From Nocardia pneumoniae NBRC 100136 (GTDB lineage: Bacteria > Actinomycetota > Actinomycetes > Mycobacteriales > Mycobacteriaceae): a stretch of DNA of 54,314 bases. The notes under the pieces were generated by a model that worked only from the letters and a program-made list of their open reading frames with translations, was not told where the DNA came from and searched no databases. The stretch lies in assembly GCF_000308755.1 (NCBI RefSeq), contig NZ_BAGF01000145.1, forward strand, positions 1-54,314. Direction: 5' to 3'. A program made the translations under genes and the position numbers. Shown in pieces: positions 34,856-42,231 of this stretch (positions within the stretch are counted from its first letter, which is position 1; each line of letters begins with the position of its first letter).

Positions 34856-36411
34856 GCGATCTCCTCGCTGGGGGACCGGTGGTGGACCACCGCCGTCCAG
34901 GTGTCGTTCTCCCGCCGCCACAAGGTGGAGCAGTGCCAGGTGCCGTGCCGATAGGTGACCAGCTGAGCGGTGTCGGTCATCGGCACCACCGTGACGTCGG
35001 CCGGGTGATCGGTCGCCTCGACCGGCGCCGCCGCGTGGTGCCAGCGTTCTTTCGGGTGGCAGCCTTCCGCCGTGACCAGCACGCCGTCGGCGGCAACAAG
35101 CGCATCGAGGGTGCCGTCCTCGGGGCGACGGAGGGAGTCGAGCAGGCGCAGCTCCCGATCGACGACCGCGCTGTCCGGGTCGGAGGCATCGATGCTCCCG
35201 GTGGCTCGGCGGATGAATTCTGCCGCTCGTCGTGCGGTTGCCATGGAACCCCACATCTGTTTCGGGTTGTCGAAATTGTCGAGGAATGCGTCGGCGAGGC
35301 GCTGACTGTGCTGTGCCGCCCGGAACACCTCCATGACATGGTCCGGTGGTGGGCCGAGCGCGGACTGCGTCCACTCCGTGACGTCGCGAGCGAGATCCCA
35401 CAGCCGCGTTTCCCATTCGTGGCAGAAGTGCTCGTCGAACGCCGGGCCCACCTCGATCATCCGCCCGAGTTCCCAGGCGGCGGCGACGGCGAGGTTGGCG
35501 CCCTGACCAGTGACCGGATCATTGAGCACAGCCGCGTCGCCGACCGCGACCGCGTAGGTGTCGGGCCCGAGCCGGGTCCACGGCGTGCGAACCGTGCCGG
35601 TGATCGAACCCTGCAGCAAGTCCAGCGGCCGGGTGAGGGCGAAGCGCCGCCGATCGATGCGGTCCAAGATCTCCGAATCGGACTCACGCAGCAGCTCGAG
35701 CACGACCTGTGCGCACGCGTGCGGATCGTCGTAGTAGCGGTTGCGCACACGCTGCGCCCATGGCCCGTCCGGCAGGGCCTCGAAGGTGATCCCGGCGACC
35801 CGACCGGTCAGCGCATAGACCGGGGTCTGGAAGATCTCACCTGCGCCGGGAGCGATCTCGAAGTGCATGCCCATCGGATCGGTGTGTGCCACACCGGTGA
35901 AGAACCCGGCGAGGATGAACCGCGAGGGGTGGTCGGCGGAGCGGGACGCGTCGCGTGGGAACAGCGTGTCGACACCCTGGCGACCGGAGGCGACCACCAC
36001 CAGGTCGTGGTCGGCCGCATGCGCGGCGACCGCGGAATCCGCGTCCGGCACCGCGACGACCTGCCCGCCTCGCTCACGATAGTCCGCGAGCAGCTGCGGC
36101 AGGTAGATGCGGAAGTCGACGTAGCTGGCCTCGTGGGTGAGGTGTGCGCAGAACGCGATCGGCGGGTCGCCGCCCACGCGCACGTGCGCGCAGCGCATGC
36201 CGAAATCGGTGAAATTCCAATGGTCTATACCGAGTTCCCGCTCGCGGGCCCTGGTCCGGCCGAACCGGCACACGTTGTTGGGCAGCCGTCCGTCCCGAAT
36301 CTGTTCGGGGGTCTTGTCGGCGTAGAGCGTCGTGGGGATTCCGCGCTGCTGCAGCAGCAGCGCCAGATGCAGCGCCGAGATCCCCATGCCGACTATCCCG
36401 ATGCCGCGCAT
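34852..36411 (-). CDS. Styrene-monooxygenase-type flavoprotein fused to NTF2-like domain
   Basis: A 519-residue protein. Residues 1-400 match StyA-type group E flavin monooxygenases: the N-terminal GIVGMGISALHLALLLQQ dinucleotide fold, the RPLDLLQGSITGTVR segment, VGDAAVLNDPVTGQGANLA and the tail FLDNFDNPKQMW. StyA epoxidises alkenes or oxidises indole using FADH2 supplied by a separate reductase; no reductase gene is in the window. After residue about 415 comes an extra domain that ends in WHCSTLWRRENDTWTAVVHH, an NTF2/DUF4440-like pattern that resembles the stand-alone protein encoded at 38371-38769. I do not know this fusion from characterised enzymes. ATG 36411 has an excellent AAGGAGGCTTC ribosome site. 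The upstream aminotransferase stop overlaps by 19 bases. Confidence 0.9.
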   Translation of the reverse strand: MRGIGIVGMGISALHLALLLQQRGIPTTLYADKTPEQIRDGRLPNNVCRFGRTRARERELGIDHWNFTDFGMRCAHVRVGGDPPIAFCAHLTHEASYVDFRIYLPQLLADYRERGGQVVAVPDADSAVAAHAADHDLVVVASGRQGVDTLFPRDASRSADHPSRFILAGFFTGVAHTDPMGMHFEIAPGAGEIFQTPVYALTGRVAGITFEALPDGPWAQRVRNRYYDDPHACAQVVLELLRESDSEILDRIDRRRFALTRPLDLLQGSITGTVRTPWTRLGPDTYAVAVGDAAVLNDPVTGQGANLAVAAAWELGRMIEVGPAFDEHFCHEWETRLWDLARDVTEWTQSALGPPPDHVMEVFRAAQHSQRLADAFLDNFDNPKQMWGSMATARRAAEFIRRATGSIDASDPDSAVVDRELRLLDSLRRPEDGTLDALVAADGVLVTAEGCHPKERWHHAAAPVEATDHPADVTVVPMTDTAQLVTYRHGTWHCSTLWRRENDTWTAVVHHRSPSEEIA

Positions 36412-37298
36412 GAAGCCTCCTTCTGGTGGTCGCCGCCGACCAGGCGGAAGTAGGCCTCCGCCAGGGCCCGGGTGACCGGACGGCCGGCCCCGTACTGGGT
36501 GTCGCGGAACGACGCGACGGGCCGGACACCGATCGCGGTCCCGGTGAGGAACACCTCGCCGGCGGCGGCGACCTCGTCCGGCGTCAGCCGACACACTCGG
36601 GCCGGGATACCGGCCTGTGCGGCCAGGCGGAGCACGGTTTGCCGCGTGATGCCGTCGAGAAAGGTGTCGGCCACTGGCGTAGCGAGTTCGCCGTCGCGGA
36701 CGATGAAGACATTCGCGCCGGTGGCCTCGGCCACGAAACCGCGGTGGTCGAGCAGCAGTGCGTCGTCGAAGCCGTGCTGCCTGGCCTCGGTCAGCGCCAG
36801 GGACCCGACGAGGTAGTTGGCGGAGGTCTTCGCCTGCACCGGAGCCATGGTCGGGGCGGGGCGGGTCCACCGGGACAAGCCGACGTGCAATGGCCGTGTG
36901 CCGTCCGGGGACCGCCGCGGCCATTCGAGAACGGCGATGGCCAAGTGCACGGTGGTCCCGGACGGATCGATGCCGATGACTTCGTCACCCCGCCAGACGA
37001 CCGGACGGACATACGCGTCTGCGAATCCGGCCGCAGCGACGGTTTCCTCGATCGCGGCGGCGATCTGCGCCGCCGTCCACGGCACCGGCATGCCGATCGC
37101 CGCGGCGGAGGCGTGCAACCGGTCCACGTGCGCGGACACCGCGAACGGTGTGCCGCGATACGTTCGGAGGCCTTCGAAGACGCAGGCCGCGTTGTGCAGG
37201 CCAAAGCTCAGCACCGGCACGCTCGCCGTCGCGGGATCCACCTGCTGGCCGTCCATCCAGACGGCGCCCACCCGCCGGGCTGTTGCGAGTCCACTCAT
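36393..37298 (-). CDS. Class IV PLP aminotransferase (branched-chain aminotransferase-like)
   Basis: A 301-residue fold-type IV aminotransferase resembling IlvE. Visible hallmarks are FGLHNAACVFEGLRTY near residues 32-47, the Schiff-base lysine Lys157 in QAKTSANYL, the helix GFVAEATGANVFIV and the phosphate-binding FLTGTAIGV. Length is normal for the family (about 300-340). It would interconvert an amino acid and its 2-oxo acid with glutamate as partner. In a biosynthetic operon it more likely supplies a special amine or oxo acid than serves primary branched-chain metabolism. The start at 37298 overlaps the preceding gene's stop as ATGA. Its stop lies 19 bases inside the next coding region. 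Confidence 0.92.
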   Translation of the reverse strand: MSGLATARRVGAVWMDGQQVDPATASVPVLSFGLHNAACVFEGLRTYRGTPFAVSAHVDRLHASAAAIGMPVPWTAAQIAAAIEETVAAAGFADAYVRPVVWRGDEVIGIDPSGTTVHLAIAVLEWPRRSPDGTRPLHVGLSRWTRPAPTMAPVQAKTSANYLVGSLALTEARQHGFDDALLLDHRGFVAEATGANVFIVRDGELATPVADTFLDGITRQTVLRLAAQAGIPARVCRLTPDEVAAAGEVFLTGTAIGVRPVASFRDTQYGAGRPVTRALAEAYFRLVGGDHQKEASCAASG

Positions 37299-38359
37299 AC
37301 GATGTCTCGTGGTAGTACCACATCCCGGGCAGACCGGCGGTCCGCGGCGGCGCGCAGTGCCGCCAGGGCCGTGTTCATCGAGGCGCGTGCCGCCGCGCGC
37401 AGTGCGGCGAACTCCTCGTGCCGGTCGCCGGTGACCGGCGCGATGTGATTGCTGACGACATGGAATCGGTTCGCCCCCAGGTTCAGCTTCGCCAGCTGGG
37501 CACCGCGCCCGAGGTTGAACCGGTGGATGCCGCGAGACCACCCCCACCGATAGATCCGGTACAACGCAGTGGCGTAGAGGTTCTGCGCCGGTGGGACGAC
37601 GGCGTGGTCGATACCCTGCACCAGGACCTCGACGGTGTTCGACTCGGGATAGCGCATCGCCAGCACGGCTTGTACCGGTGTGCCACCGGATCGCTGCCGA
37701 TGCAGGAAGAAGCACATCCGCTCGCCCAAGGCGGATCTCGTGAGATCGCGCAGGATCGGCAGGGCGAAATGATTGCGGGTGTGGCCGTACTTCGCCAGGT
37801 TGAGCCGGTGTAACCGGTCGAAGGCCGTGAGGATTTCATCGTCGATCCGGTCACCAGTGGTCATGTGCCACTCGAACTGTTCTTCGGCACGGCGCACCAT
37901 CCGCCGCAGCTCCCGGAATCTCGCTCCGCCCATCAGTGTCCGCAGCTGGTGATCGGGCTCGTCGTCGGTGACGAACTCGGCCTCCACGAACCATGGCAAT
38001 TCGACGAAACCGTGCCGTTCCAGCAGGGCCGCGGCGCCGCGCACTACCGGATACAACAGCCACCGCGCCCCGCCGGATACCGCTGCCCAGATGTCCGCCT
38101 CCAGCTCGGCCGCATCGGGCGCCGTGGTGTGCGGCCGGTAGAAGTAACCACCGGCGATGAGTGCGGGATCGGCGGCGGGCGTCTCGACACCCAGTGCCTC
38201 GGTGACCGCGCGCCAGTGCATGATCTTGCCCAGCGGAACAACGGGGCTCGAAGTCCCGTAGAGCCGGCATACCGCGTTCCGCCATGGCTGGGGGTCGGCC
38301 GGACCGCCGCTGCCGGTCACCAGCACCGGCTCGGCGTGGGTCGCCGCATTTCGGGTCAT
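37295..38359 (-). CDS. FemAB/BioF2-like GNAT-superfamily transferase
   Basis: A 354-residue protein of the GNAT/FemAB superfamily, most like the proteins called BioF2-like acetyltransferases. Supporting segments are FRELRRMVRRAEEQFEWHM, the helix ILTAFDRLHRLNLAKYGH, the beta-hairpin TPVQAVLAMRYPESNTVEVLVQGID and NLYATALYRIYRWGWSRGIHRFNLGRG, where the last Gly-containing stretch sits at the acyl-donor site. FemAB relatives transfer an aminoacyl or acyl group to an amine. Here the donor could be acyl-CoA, acyl-ACP or aminoacyl-tRNA; the sequence does not decide. ATG 38359 has GAAAG about 8 bases upstream, while an earlier TTG at 38374 lacks any ribosome site. The gene is coupled to the aminotransferase by an ATGA overlap. 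Confidence 0.78.
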   Translation of the reverse strand: MTRNAATHAEPVLVTGSGGPADPQPWRNAVCRLYGTSSPVVPLGKIMHWRAVTEALGVETPAADPALIAGGYFYRPHTTAPDAAELEADIWAAVSGGARWLLYPVVRGAAALLERHGFVELPWFVEAEFVTDDEPDHQLRTLMGGARFRELRRMVRRAEEQFEWHMTTGDRIDDEILTAFDRLHRLNLAKYGHTRNHFALPILRDLTRSALGERMCFFLHRQRSGGTPVQAVLAMRYPESNTVEVLVQGIDHAVVPPAQNLYATALYRIYRWGWSRGIHRFNLGRGAQLAKLNLGANRFHVVSNHIAPVTGDRHEEFAALRAAARASMNTALAALRAAADRRSARDVVLPRDIV

Positions 38360-38370
38360 CCGAACCGCTT

Positions 38371-38769
38371 TCAATCGGATCGGCCGGCGGAGGCCGGGGT
38401 CTCATGGTGGAAGACCGCCTGCCACCGACCGTCCCCGAGTCGCCAGATGCTGCTGCAGTAGACGACTTCCGGTAGCGAGGTGCCGTTGAATTCGCCCCAC
38501 TGCCGGAGCCGGTACGTCAGTGCCGCGACGCCCTCTCCCGCGGGGACCACCTGGACCTGGTCGGCCGCGAAGCGGGCGCCCGGGGCAAGTCCGTCGATGC
38601 TGTCGATCAGCTCGCGCTGACGCACGAGGCCCATCGTCGCGTCGAAGCCGTAACCGTCCGGGTGCATCAGCTCTTCCATGGCGGCCTGGTCACCGCGGAA
38701 AATCGCCGCAAGCACTTGGCGTTCCAGCTCTTCGAACCGGGCGGGGTCGTGGGCCTCGATTTCAGACAT
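38371..38769 (-). CDS. NTF2/DUF4440-like small protein
   Basis: A 132-residue protein with the cone-shaped NTF2/SnoaL/DUF4440 pattern: an N-terminal helix pair (FEELERQVLAAIFRGDQAAMEELMHPDGYGF), then strands ending in VYCSSIWRLGDGRWQAVFHHETP. Members include polyketide cyclases, isomerases and ligand-binding accessory proteins, so the fold alone does not fix a function. Its C-terminal strands resemble the extra domain fused to the monooxygenase encoded at 34852-36411 (CSSIW...WQAVFHH compared with CSTLW...WTAVVHH). The operon therefore uses two related domains. The start at 38769 overlaps the preceding stop by 8 bases; a longer upstream frame lies wholly inside the neighbour and is not used. 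Confidence 0.8.
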   Translation of the reverse strand: MSEIEAHDPARFEELERQVLAAIFRGDQAAMEELMHPDGYGFDATMGLVRQRELIDSIDGLAPGARFAADQVQVVPAGEGVAALTYRLRQWGEFNGTSLPEVVYCSSIWRLGDGRWQAVFHHETPASAGRSD

Positions 38770-39802
38770 GGTCGAGTGACGCCGTCCGCCGGGCGTTTTC
38801 GGCGATCCGGTCACACAGCAAGCCCATCATCTGCCAGCCCTGGCGCAGCATTGTGCCGACCTCGGCGGGTGTCCAGTCCTCGCGCTCGGCCAGTGCCCGG
38901 TATCCCATTTCGAGATGCTCGGCGTCCGCACCGTCGTGCAGTTGGAAGTACCGGCTGTCCGGGAACGAGGAGAGTCCGGCGACATGGAAGATCAGCCCGC
39001 TGCCCTCGAGCACCAAATGCGCCAGAACCGTGCGCTCCACCGAAGACGCCGTGGTCATGCGATCCACGAACCACGACGAGACGGCGGCGATCACTGGATC
39101 CCACGGTGCGCGGCGACCGTCGCGGATCTCGGCCAGCAGCCGGTTGTGGCCGATCTCCTCGGCGAGATGTTCGTCGGCGAGCGCGCGCGCCGGTCCGTCG
39201 TACTCGCCGGCGACCCGCGCGGCGATCACGCGCTGGAACCCGTCGGACCACCCTTGGAGATGATCGAGCAGACCGTCGCGCACCCGCGGCGGCTGCGCGT
39301 CGAGCTCGCGGACCAGGCGGACCAGTGCGTGGTCTTCGAATTCACGCATGTACCGGTCGTTTTCCGCGCGCACGGCCGCGAGTTCCGGTCGGTCACCGAC
39401 GAAAGTGACCCGGGGATCGTCCAGATTCTCGTACAGGCCTGCGCCCTCGAATTGGATCGACAGCGCCCAAAAGCCATCCGGCGCGGTACCCACGAATCCG
39501 TGCCGCGCATCCGGCGGAACCACGACGACGTCACCGGCCCGGATGTCCGAGGTGATGTCGCCGATGGCCCGGCCGGTTCCCTCGGCGATGACGATCATGC
39601 TTTTCGTGGGATGCTGGTGGACCGCGAGTTCCTCGTCCGCTCGCAGTCGCACCCAGCTGACCGAAAGCCGGCTGAAATCGGGAACGAACTCCTCGAGCGT
39701 GGGATTGCGATGAAAGTCCTTGAGCAGGCCTATGTTGTGGACTTCGCCGTCGACGACAACCGAGGTGATTTCCGGTAGCGCATCGCGCGCAATCACTTCC
39801 AT
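38762..39802 (-). CDS. Cupin fused to haem-oxygenase-like diiron (HDO/TenA-like) domain
   Basis: A 346-residue fusion and the first gene of the minus-strand operon. The N-terminal cupin (about 45-120) has a three-histidine metal site: His62 and His64 in VHQHPTK, and His101 in PPDARHGF. The C-terminal half (about 140-335) is all-helical. It carries candidate ligands of haem-oxygenase-like diiron oxidases: E-x-x-H at 216-219 (EEIGHN) and the H-x3-D-x2-H pattern at His289, Asp293 and His296 (LHDGADAEHL), with Glu266 between. HDO enzymes (SznF, UndA, BesC, CADD) perform N-oxygenation, decarboxylation or C-C cleavage. SznF also combines an HDO and a cupin domain, but in the opposite order, and forms an N-N bond. 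The ribosome site AAGGAAGCAT precedes the ATG. Both metal sites look intact. The substrate is unknown. Confidence 0.85.
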   Translation of the reverse strand: MEVIARDALPEITSVVVDGEVHNIGLLKDFHRNPTLEEFVPDFSRLSVSWVRLRADEELAVHQHPTKSMIVIAEGTGRAIGDITSDIRAGDVVVVPPDARHGFVGTAPDGFWALSIQFEGAGLYENLDDPRVTFVGDRPELAAVRAENDRYMREFEDHALVRLVRELDAQPPRVRDGLLDHLQGWSDGFQRVIAARVAGEYDGPARALADEHLAEEIGHNRLLAEIRDGRRAPWDPVIAAVSSWFVDRMTTASSVERTVLAHLVLEGSGLIFHVAGLSSFPDSRYFQLHDGADAEHLEMGYRALAEREDWTPAEVGTMLRQGWQMMGLLCDRIAENARRTASLDHV

Positions 39803-40454
39803 ATGCTTCCTTGTTTCCGCACTGCGTCCTACGTCCGCCGCCGTCCCCCAAGCGAGCGGGCAGGGAGAGTCTAAGCCAGCAAACTATGACTTTCGAGGAA
39901 AGCGTGGTCGTACCTATTCCCAGCGAATGTAAGTGGGCCCCTGTAATGTCGATGGCGGGATGCGGCGGCTTCACTGACATCGCCTCGTCAGCTGGCGTTT
40001 ACCCGGCAGCAAAGACGTCATCCAGCAACACCTCAGTGCAGAGGTCTCCGCGCAGGCGCATTCCAGCCGGTGCTTATCCTCCGGGGCCCGGATTCGCGGC
40101 GCACGCCACGATGGCACCGCACGCCCGATAGGTGCGCGCCACGAGGCATTCTCGGGCCGTCATGGCCGCGTAGGCTCGACCGACGGATCGGACAAACCAT
40201 TCCTGCCATCCACGTTGCCCGCGCTGGCAGCGGCCGCGCGTATGGAGACGAGCCTGTGGGCGCCAACTTGAAGCGAGCCGACCTCTGCAGCTGTAACAGC
40301 GACATAGAGTTATTCGCTATAGGGGATAGGCATCGGAAAGCCCGTGAGCAGAGCCGCAGCGCATCGGCCGCACTGTTCTGACTGGACAGACGACGCGGGT
40401 CCAACCGAACTGGCGTGACCCACACAAGCCCCGCAGGGGCCCCGGGGGGTGGAG
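39803..40454. other. Gene-poor region upstream of the minus-strand operon
   Basis: No convincing gene. The open frames here lack ribosome sites and family resemblance. The promoter of the seven-gene minus-strand operon should lie in the first 150 bases, but I could not settle a -35/-10 pair. A relatively A/T-rich patch sits near 40300-40330. A small hairpin (GCCCC-GCA-GGGGC, 40428-40440) leads into the larger inverted repeats that follow. Confidence 0.5.
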
Positions 40455-40501
40455 GGTGCCCACCCCCCGGGTGGGTGGGACGCCCGCAGGGGGTGGGCAC
40501 C
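40455..40501. repeat. GC-rich inverted repeat, 13-bp arms
   Basis: GGTGCCCACCCCC (40455-40467) and GGGGGTGGGCACC (40489-40501) are perfect inverted arms around a 21-base spacer that itself has G-runs (GGGTGGGTGGGA). The element lies in non-coding DNA with no adjacent gene end, so it is not an obvious terminator of a current gene. It could be a leftover terminator of a lost gene, an intergenic repeat element or a G-quadruplex-forming stretch. Confidence 0.65.
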
Positions 40502-40560
40502 TCTACCCAGATCGGACCGTAACGGATTTTCGAGTCAGCCATCACATGATTCGACCTCCG

Positions 40561-40930
40561 CGCGATGAAGGCCCGCCGCGACGCACGCTGCATCACGGCG
40601 ACCTGCGGCAACGTGCACGCCGATGTGGTTGTGCGCCAGCTCGAGCCGCAGCCATCGACCCTCGACCGGCTTCGGTGCCGAGCGCGGCCGTCAGGAAGTG
40701 CCTGCGTGCGGCGGTCGCGGCCAAAGTGATGTAGTCCACCGTGAAGGCTCCGCCCAAAGAGTCGATGGCGTTGCCGACCGCGTCCAGTATCGCCGACGAG
40801 CGGGAACTGGGCCGCATCGCAGCCGACGCCGACATCGACTCACTCACCCTGTCCCTGGTCGGTGGCGGGCATCGCCGCGACGACGAAACTGCCGATCACC
40901 CGCGCGCTGGTCCAACCCGCCTCGCTGCCT
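40561..40930 (+). pseudogene. Decayed TetR-family regulator
   Basis: In one frame (codons in phase with 40561) the start PRRTLHHGDLRQ matches the N-terminal arm of many actinomycete TetR regulators (HHGDLR). The helix-turn-helix that should follow is missing. The same frame hits a TAG at 40732-40734. After it comes ADERELGRIAADADIDSLTL followed by SLVGGGH, which resembles the ligand-domain end of this family. I read it as a regulator that lost its HTH and most of its body through deletion and point change. A minus-strand frame across the same bases also looks protein-like in part, so the call is moderate. Confidence 0.45.
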
Positions 40931-41254
40931 TCCCCTGCTCAATAAGCGAACGCCCCGAACCGCTCAGTCAACTTTTCGGAGCGCAGGTCAGCACAGGATG
41001 CATCCGCAATGGTGCCTCTTTCCCATACGCATCCGCGTCCAGCTGCAGGGTGCGGAGTGGCAGTGATTGCTGTCGTCGGTGTCACTGCGCGGTGTGGGTC
41101 GCGGGATCCGGCGTAGCTCGCCCGCGTGGGATCCACCTGATGACCGGCCGCCGCTGGGGGGGCAGTGCGTCCAACCAGCGGCTGGTTCGTCTGAGGAAGC
41201 GGACTCCCATCCACCCGGGGTGGGAACACACCTTCTTCCGAGAGGAACCCTGCG

Positions 41255-41308
41255 ATGACCATCCACCTTTCCAACCACCTGTTCAACCGCGTCGGGGGTG
41301 TGCGATGA
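41255..41308 (+). CDS. 17-residue leader peptide coupled to the exporter ATPase
   Basis: A 17-codon open frame (MTIHLSNHLFNRVGGVR) with the ribosome site AGAGGAAC 6-7 bases before its ATG. Its TGA stop overlaps the start of the ABC ATPase gene as ATGA. The overlap and the good ribosome site suggest a translated leader that couples ribosome flow into the exporter genes or acts as an attenuator. The peptide has no signal sequence or known family. It is too short for codon statistics, so it may still be chance. Confidence 0.45.
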   Translation: MTIHLSNHLFNRVGGVR

Positions 41309-42231
41309 GCGCCCCGGCCGTCGTGGTCGAGGATCTGCACGTCGCCTACGGCAAAACCTGGGCCCTCGACGGTGTCGATCTGGAAGTTGCCGCCGGGACG
41401 ACGCTGGGGGTGCTCGGGCACAACGGGGCGGGCAAAACGACCCTGATTCGTGCCCTCACCACTCTGGTGCGGCCCACGATCGGCCGTGTGGAGATCGGGG
41501 GGCTCGACGTGGTCGCCGACGCCACCGAGGTCCGTCGCCGGATCGGGGTGACCGGTCAATATGCCGGACTCGACGAATTCCTCACTGCCCGGGAGAATTT
41601 GGAGCTGATCGGCCGCCTTGCCGGGCTGCGCCGCACCGCCCGCGCACGGGCCGACGGGCTGATCGACCGGCTCGGGCTGGGCGAGTACGCGATCCGGCGG
41701 GTCGGGGAACTGTCCGGCGGTTCCCGCCGCCGCGTCGATCTGGCCGCCAGCCTTGTCGGCGACCCGTCGGTGCTGTTCCTCGACGAGCCGACCACTGGTC
41801 TTGACCCCCTGGCCCGCGCCGGATTGTGGGATGTCGTCGACGAGCTCACCGCTGCGGGCACCACCGTCTTGCTGACGACCCAGTATCTTGAGGAGGCCGA
41901 CCGGCTCGCCGACAACATCGTGGTGCTCAGCCACGGCCGGGTCGCCGCTCGCGGCGCTCCCTCGGAGTTGAAGCGGATCGTCGGCGGCAAGGTCTTGCAC
42001 GCCACCGTCCCCGCTCACCGGATCGCGGATCTGCCGTTCACCCCGGACACCGATCGGGTCGAGGGCACCTGGGTGCGGGTGTCGGTCACCGTCGACGATG
42101 CCCGCACCGCGACCGCGCTGGTGGCCGACCTGCACCGCGGCGGCATCGACGTCACCGATCTGGACGTGGCTTCCCCGAGCCTCGACGACGTCTTCACTCA
42201 CCTCGCCCACACCACCGGAGCCCACCGATGA
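41305..42231 (+). CDS. DrrA-like ABC exporter ATP-binding protein
   Basis: A 308-residue ATPase subunit of a two-component drug exporter of the daunorubicin-resistance type. Walker A is GHNGAGKTT (Lys44), the Q-loop is in TGQYAGLDEF, the signature is LSGGSRRRVDLA, Walker B is VLFLDEPTTGLDP, and the switch region is TTQYLEEAD. The C-terminal domain (about 220-308) ends in SPSLDDVFTHL, as in DrrA and other DrrA/NodI-like ATPases. It should pair with the membrane protein encoded immediately downstream, whose start overlaps its stop (ATGA). A longer upstream open frame exists but has no protein-like content. ATG 41305 follows GGGGGTG. It could export or give resistance to a locally made metabolite. 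Confidence 0.93.
   Translation: MSAPAVVVEDLHVAYGKTWALDGVDLEVAAGTTLGVLGHNGAGKTTLIRALTTLVRPTIGRVEIGGLDVVADATEVRRRIGVTGQYAGLDEFLTARENLELIGRLAGLRRTARARADGLIDRLGLGEYAIRRVGELSGGSRRRVDLAASLVGDPSVLFLDEPTTGLDPLARAGLWDVVDELTAAGTTVLLTTQYLEEADRLADNIVVLSHGRVAARGAPSELKRIVGGKVLHATVPAHRIADLPFTPDTDRVEGTWVRVSVTVDDARTATALVADLHRGGIDVTDLDVASPSLDDVFTHLAHTTGAHR

Noticed and set aside
34849..36453. A 534-residue plus-strand frame opposite the StyA-like gene
   Set aside because: Antisense shadow of a well-supported flavin monooxygenase with a strong ribosome site.
39811..40611. Open frames of 106 and 192 residues in the gap upstream of the cupin gene
   Set aside because: Proline/arginine-rich translations that run through inverted repeats, with no ribosome site or family resemblance.
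40741..41304. N-terminal extension of the exporter ATPase
   Set aside because: No protein-like content next to the ATPase. The first part is the decayed TetR segment, and ATG 41305 has its own ribosome site and leader overlap.
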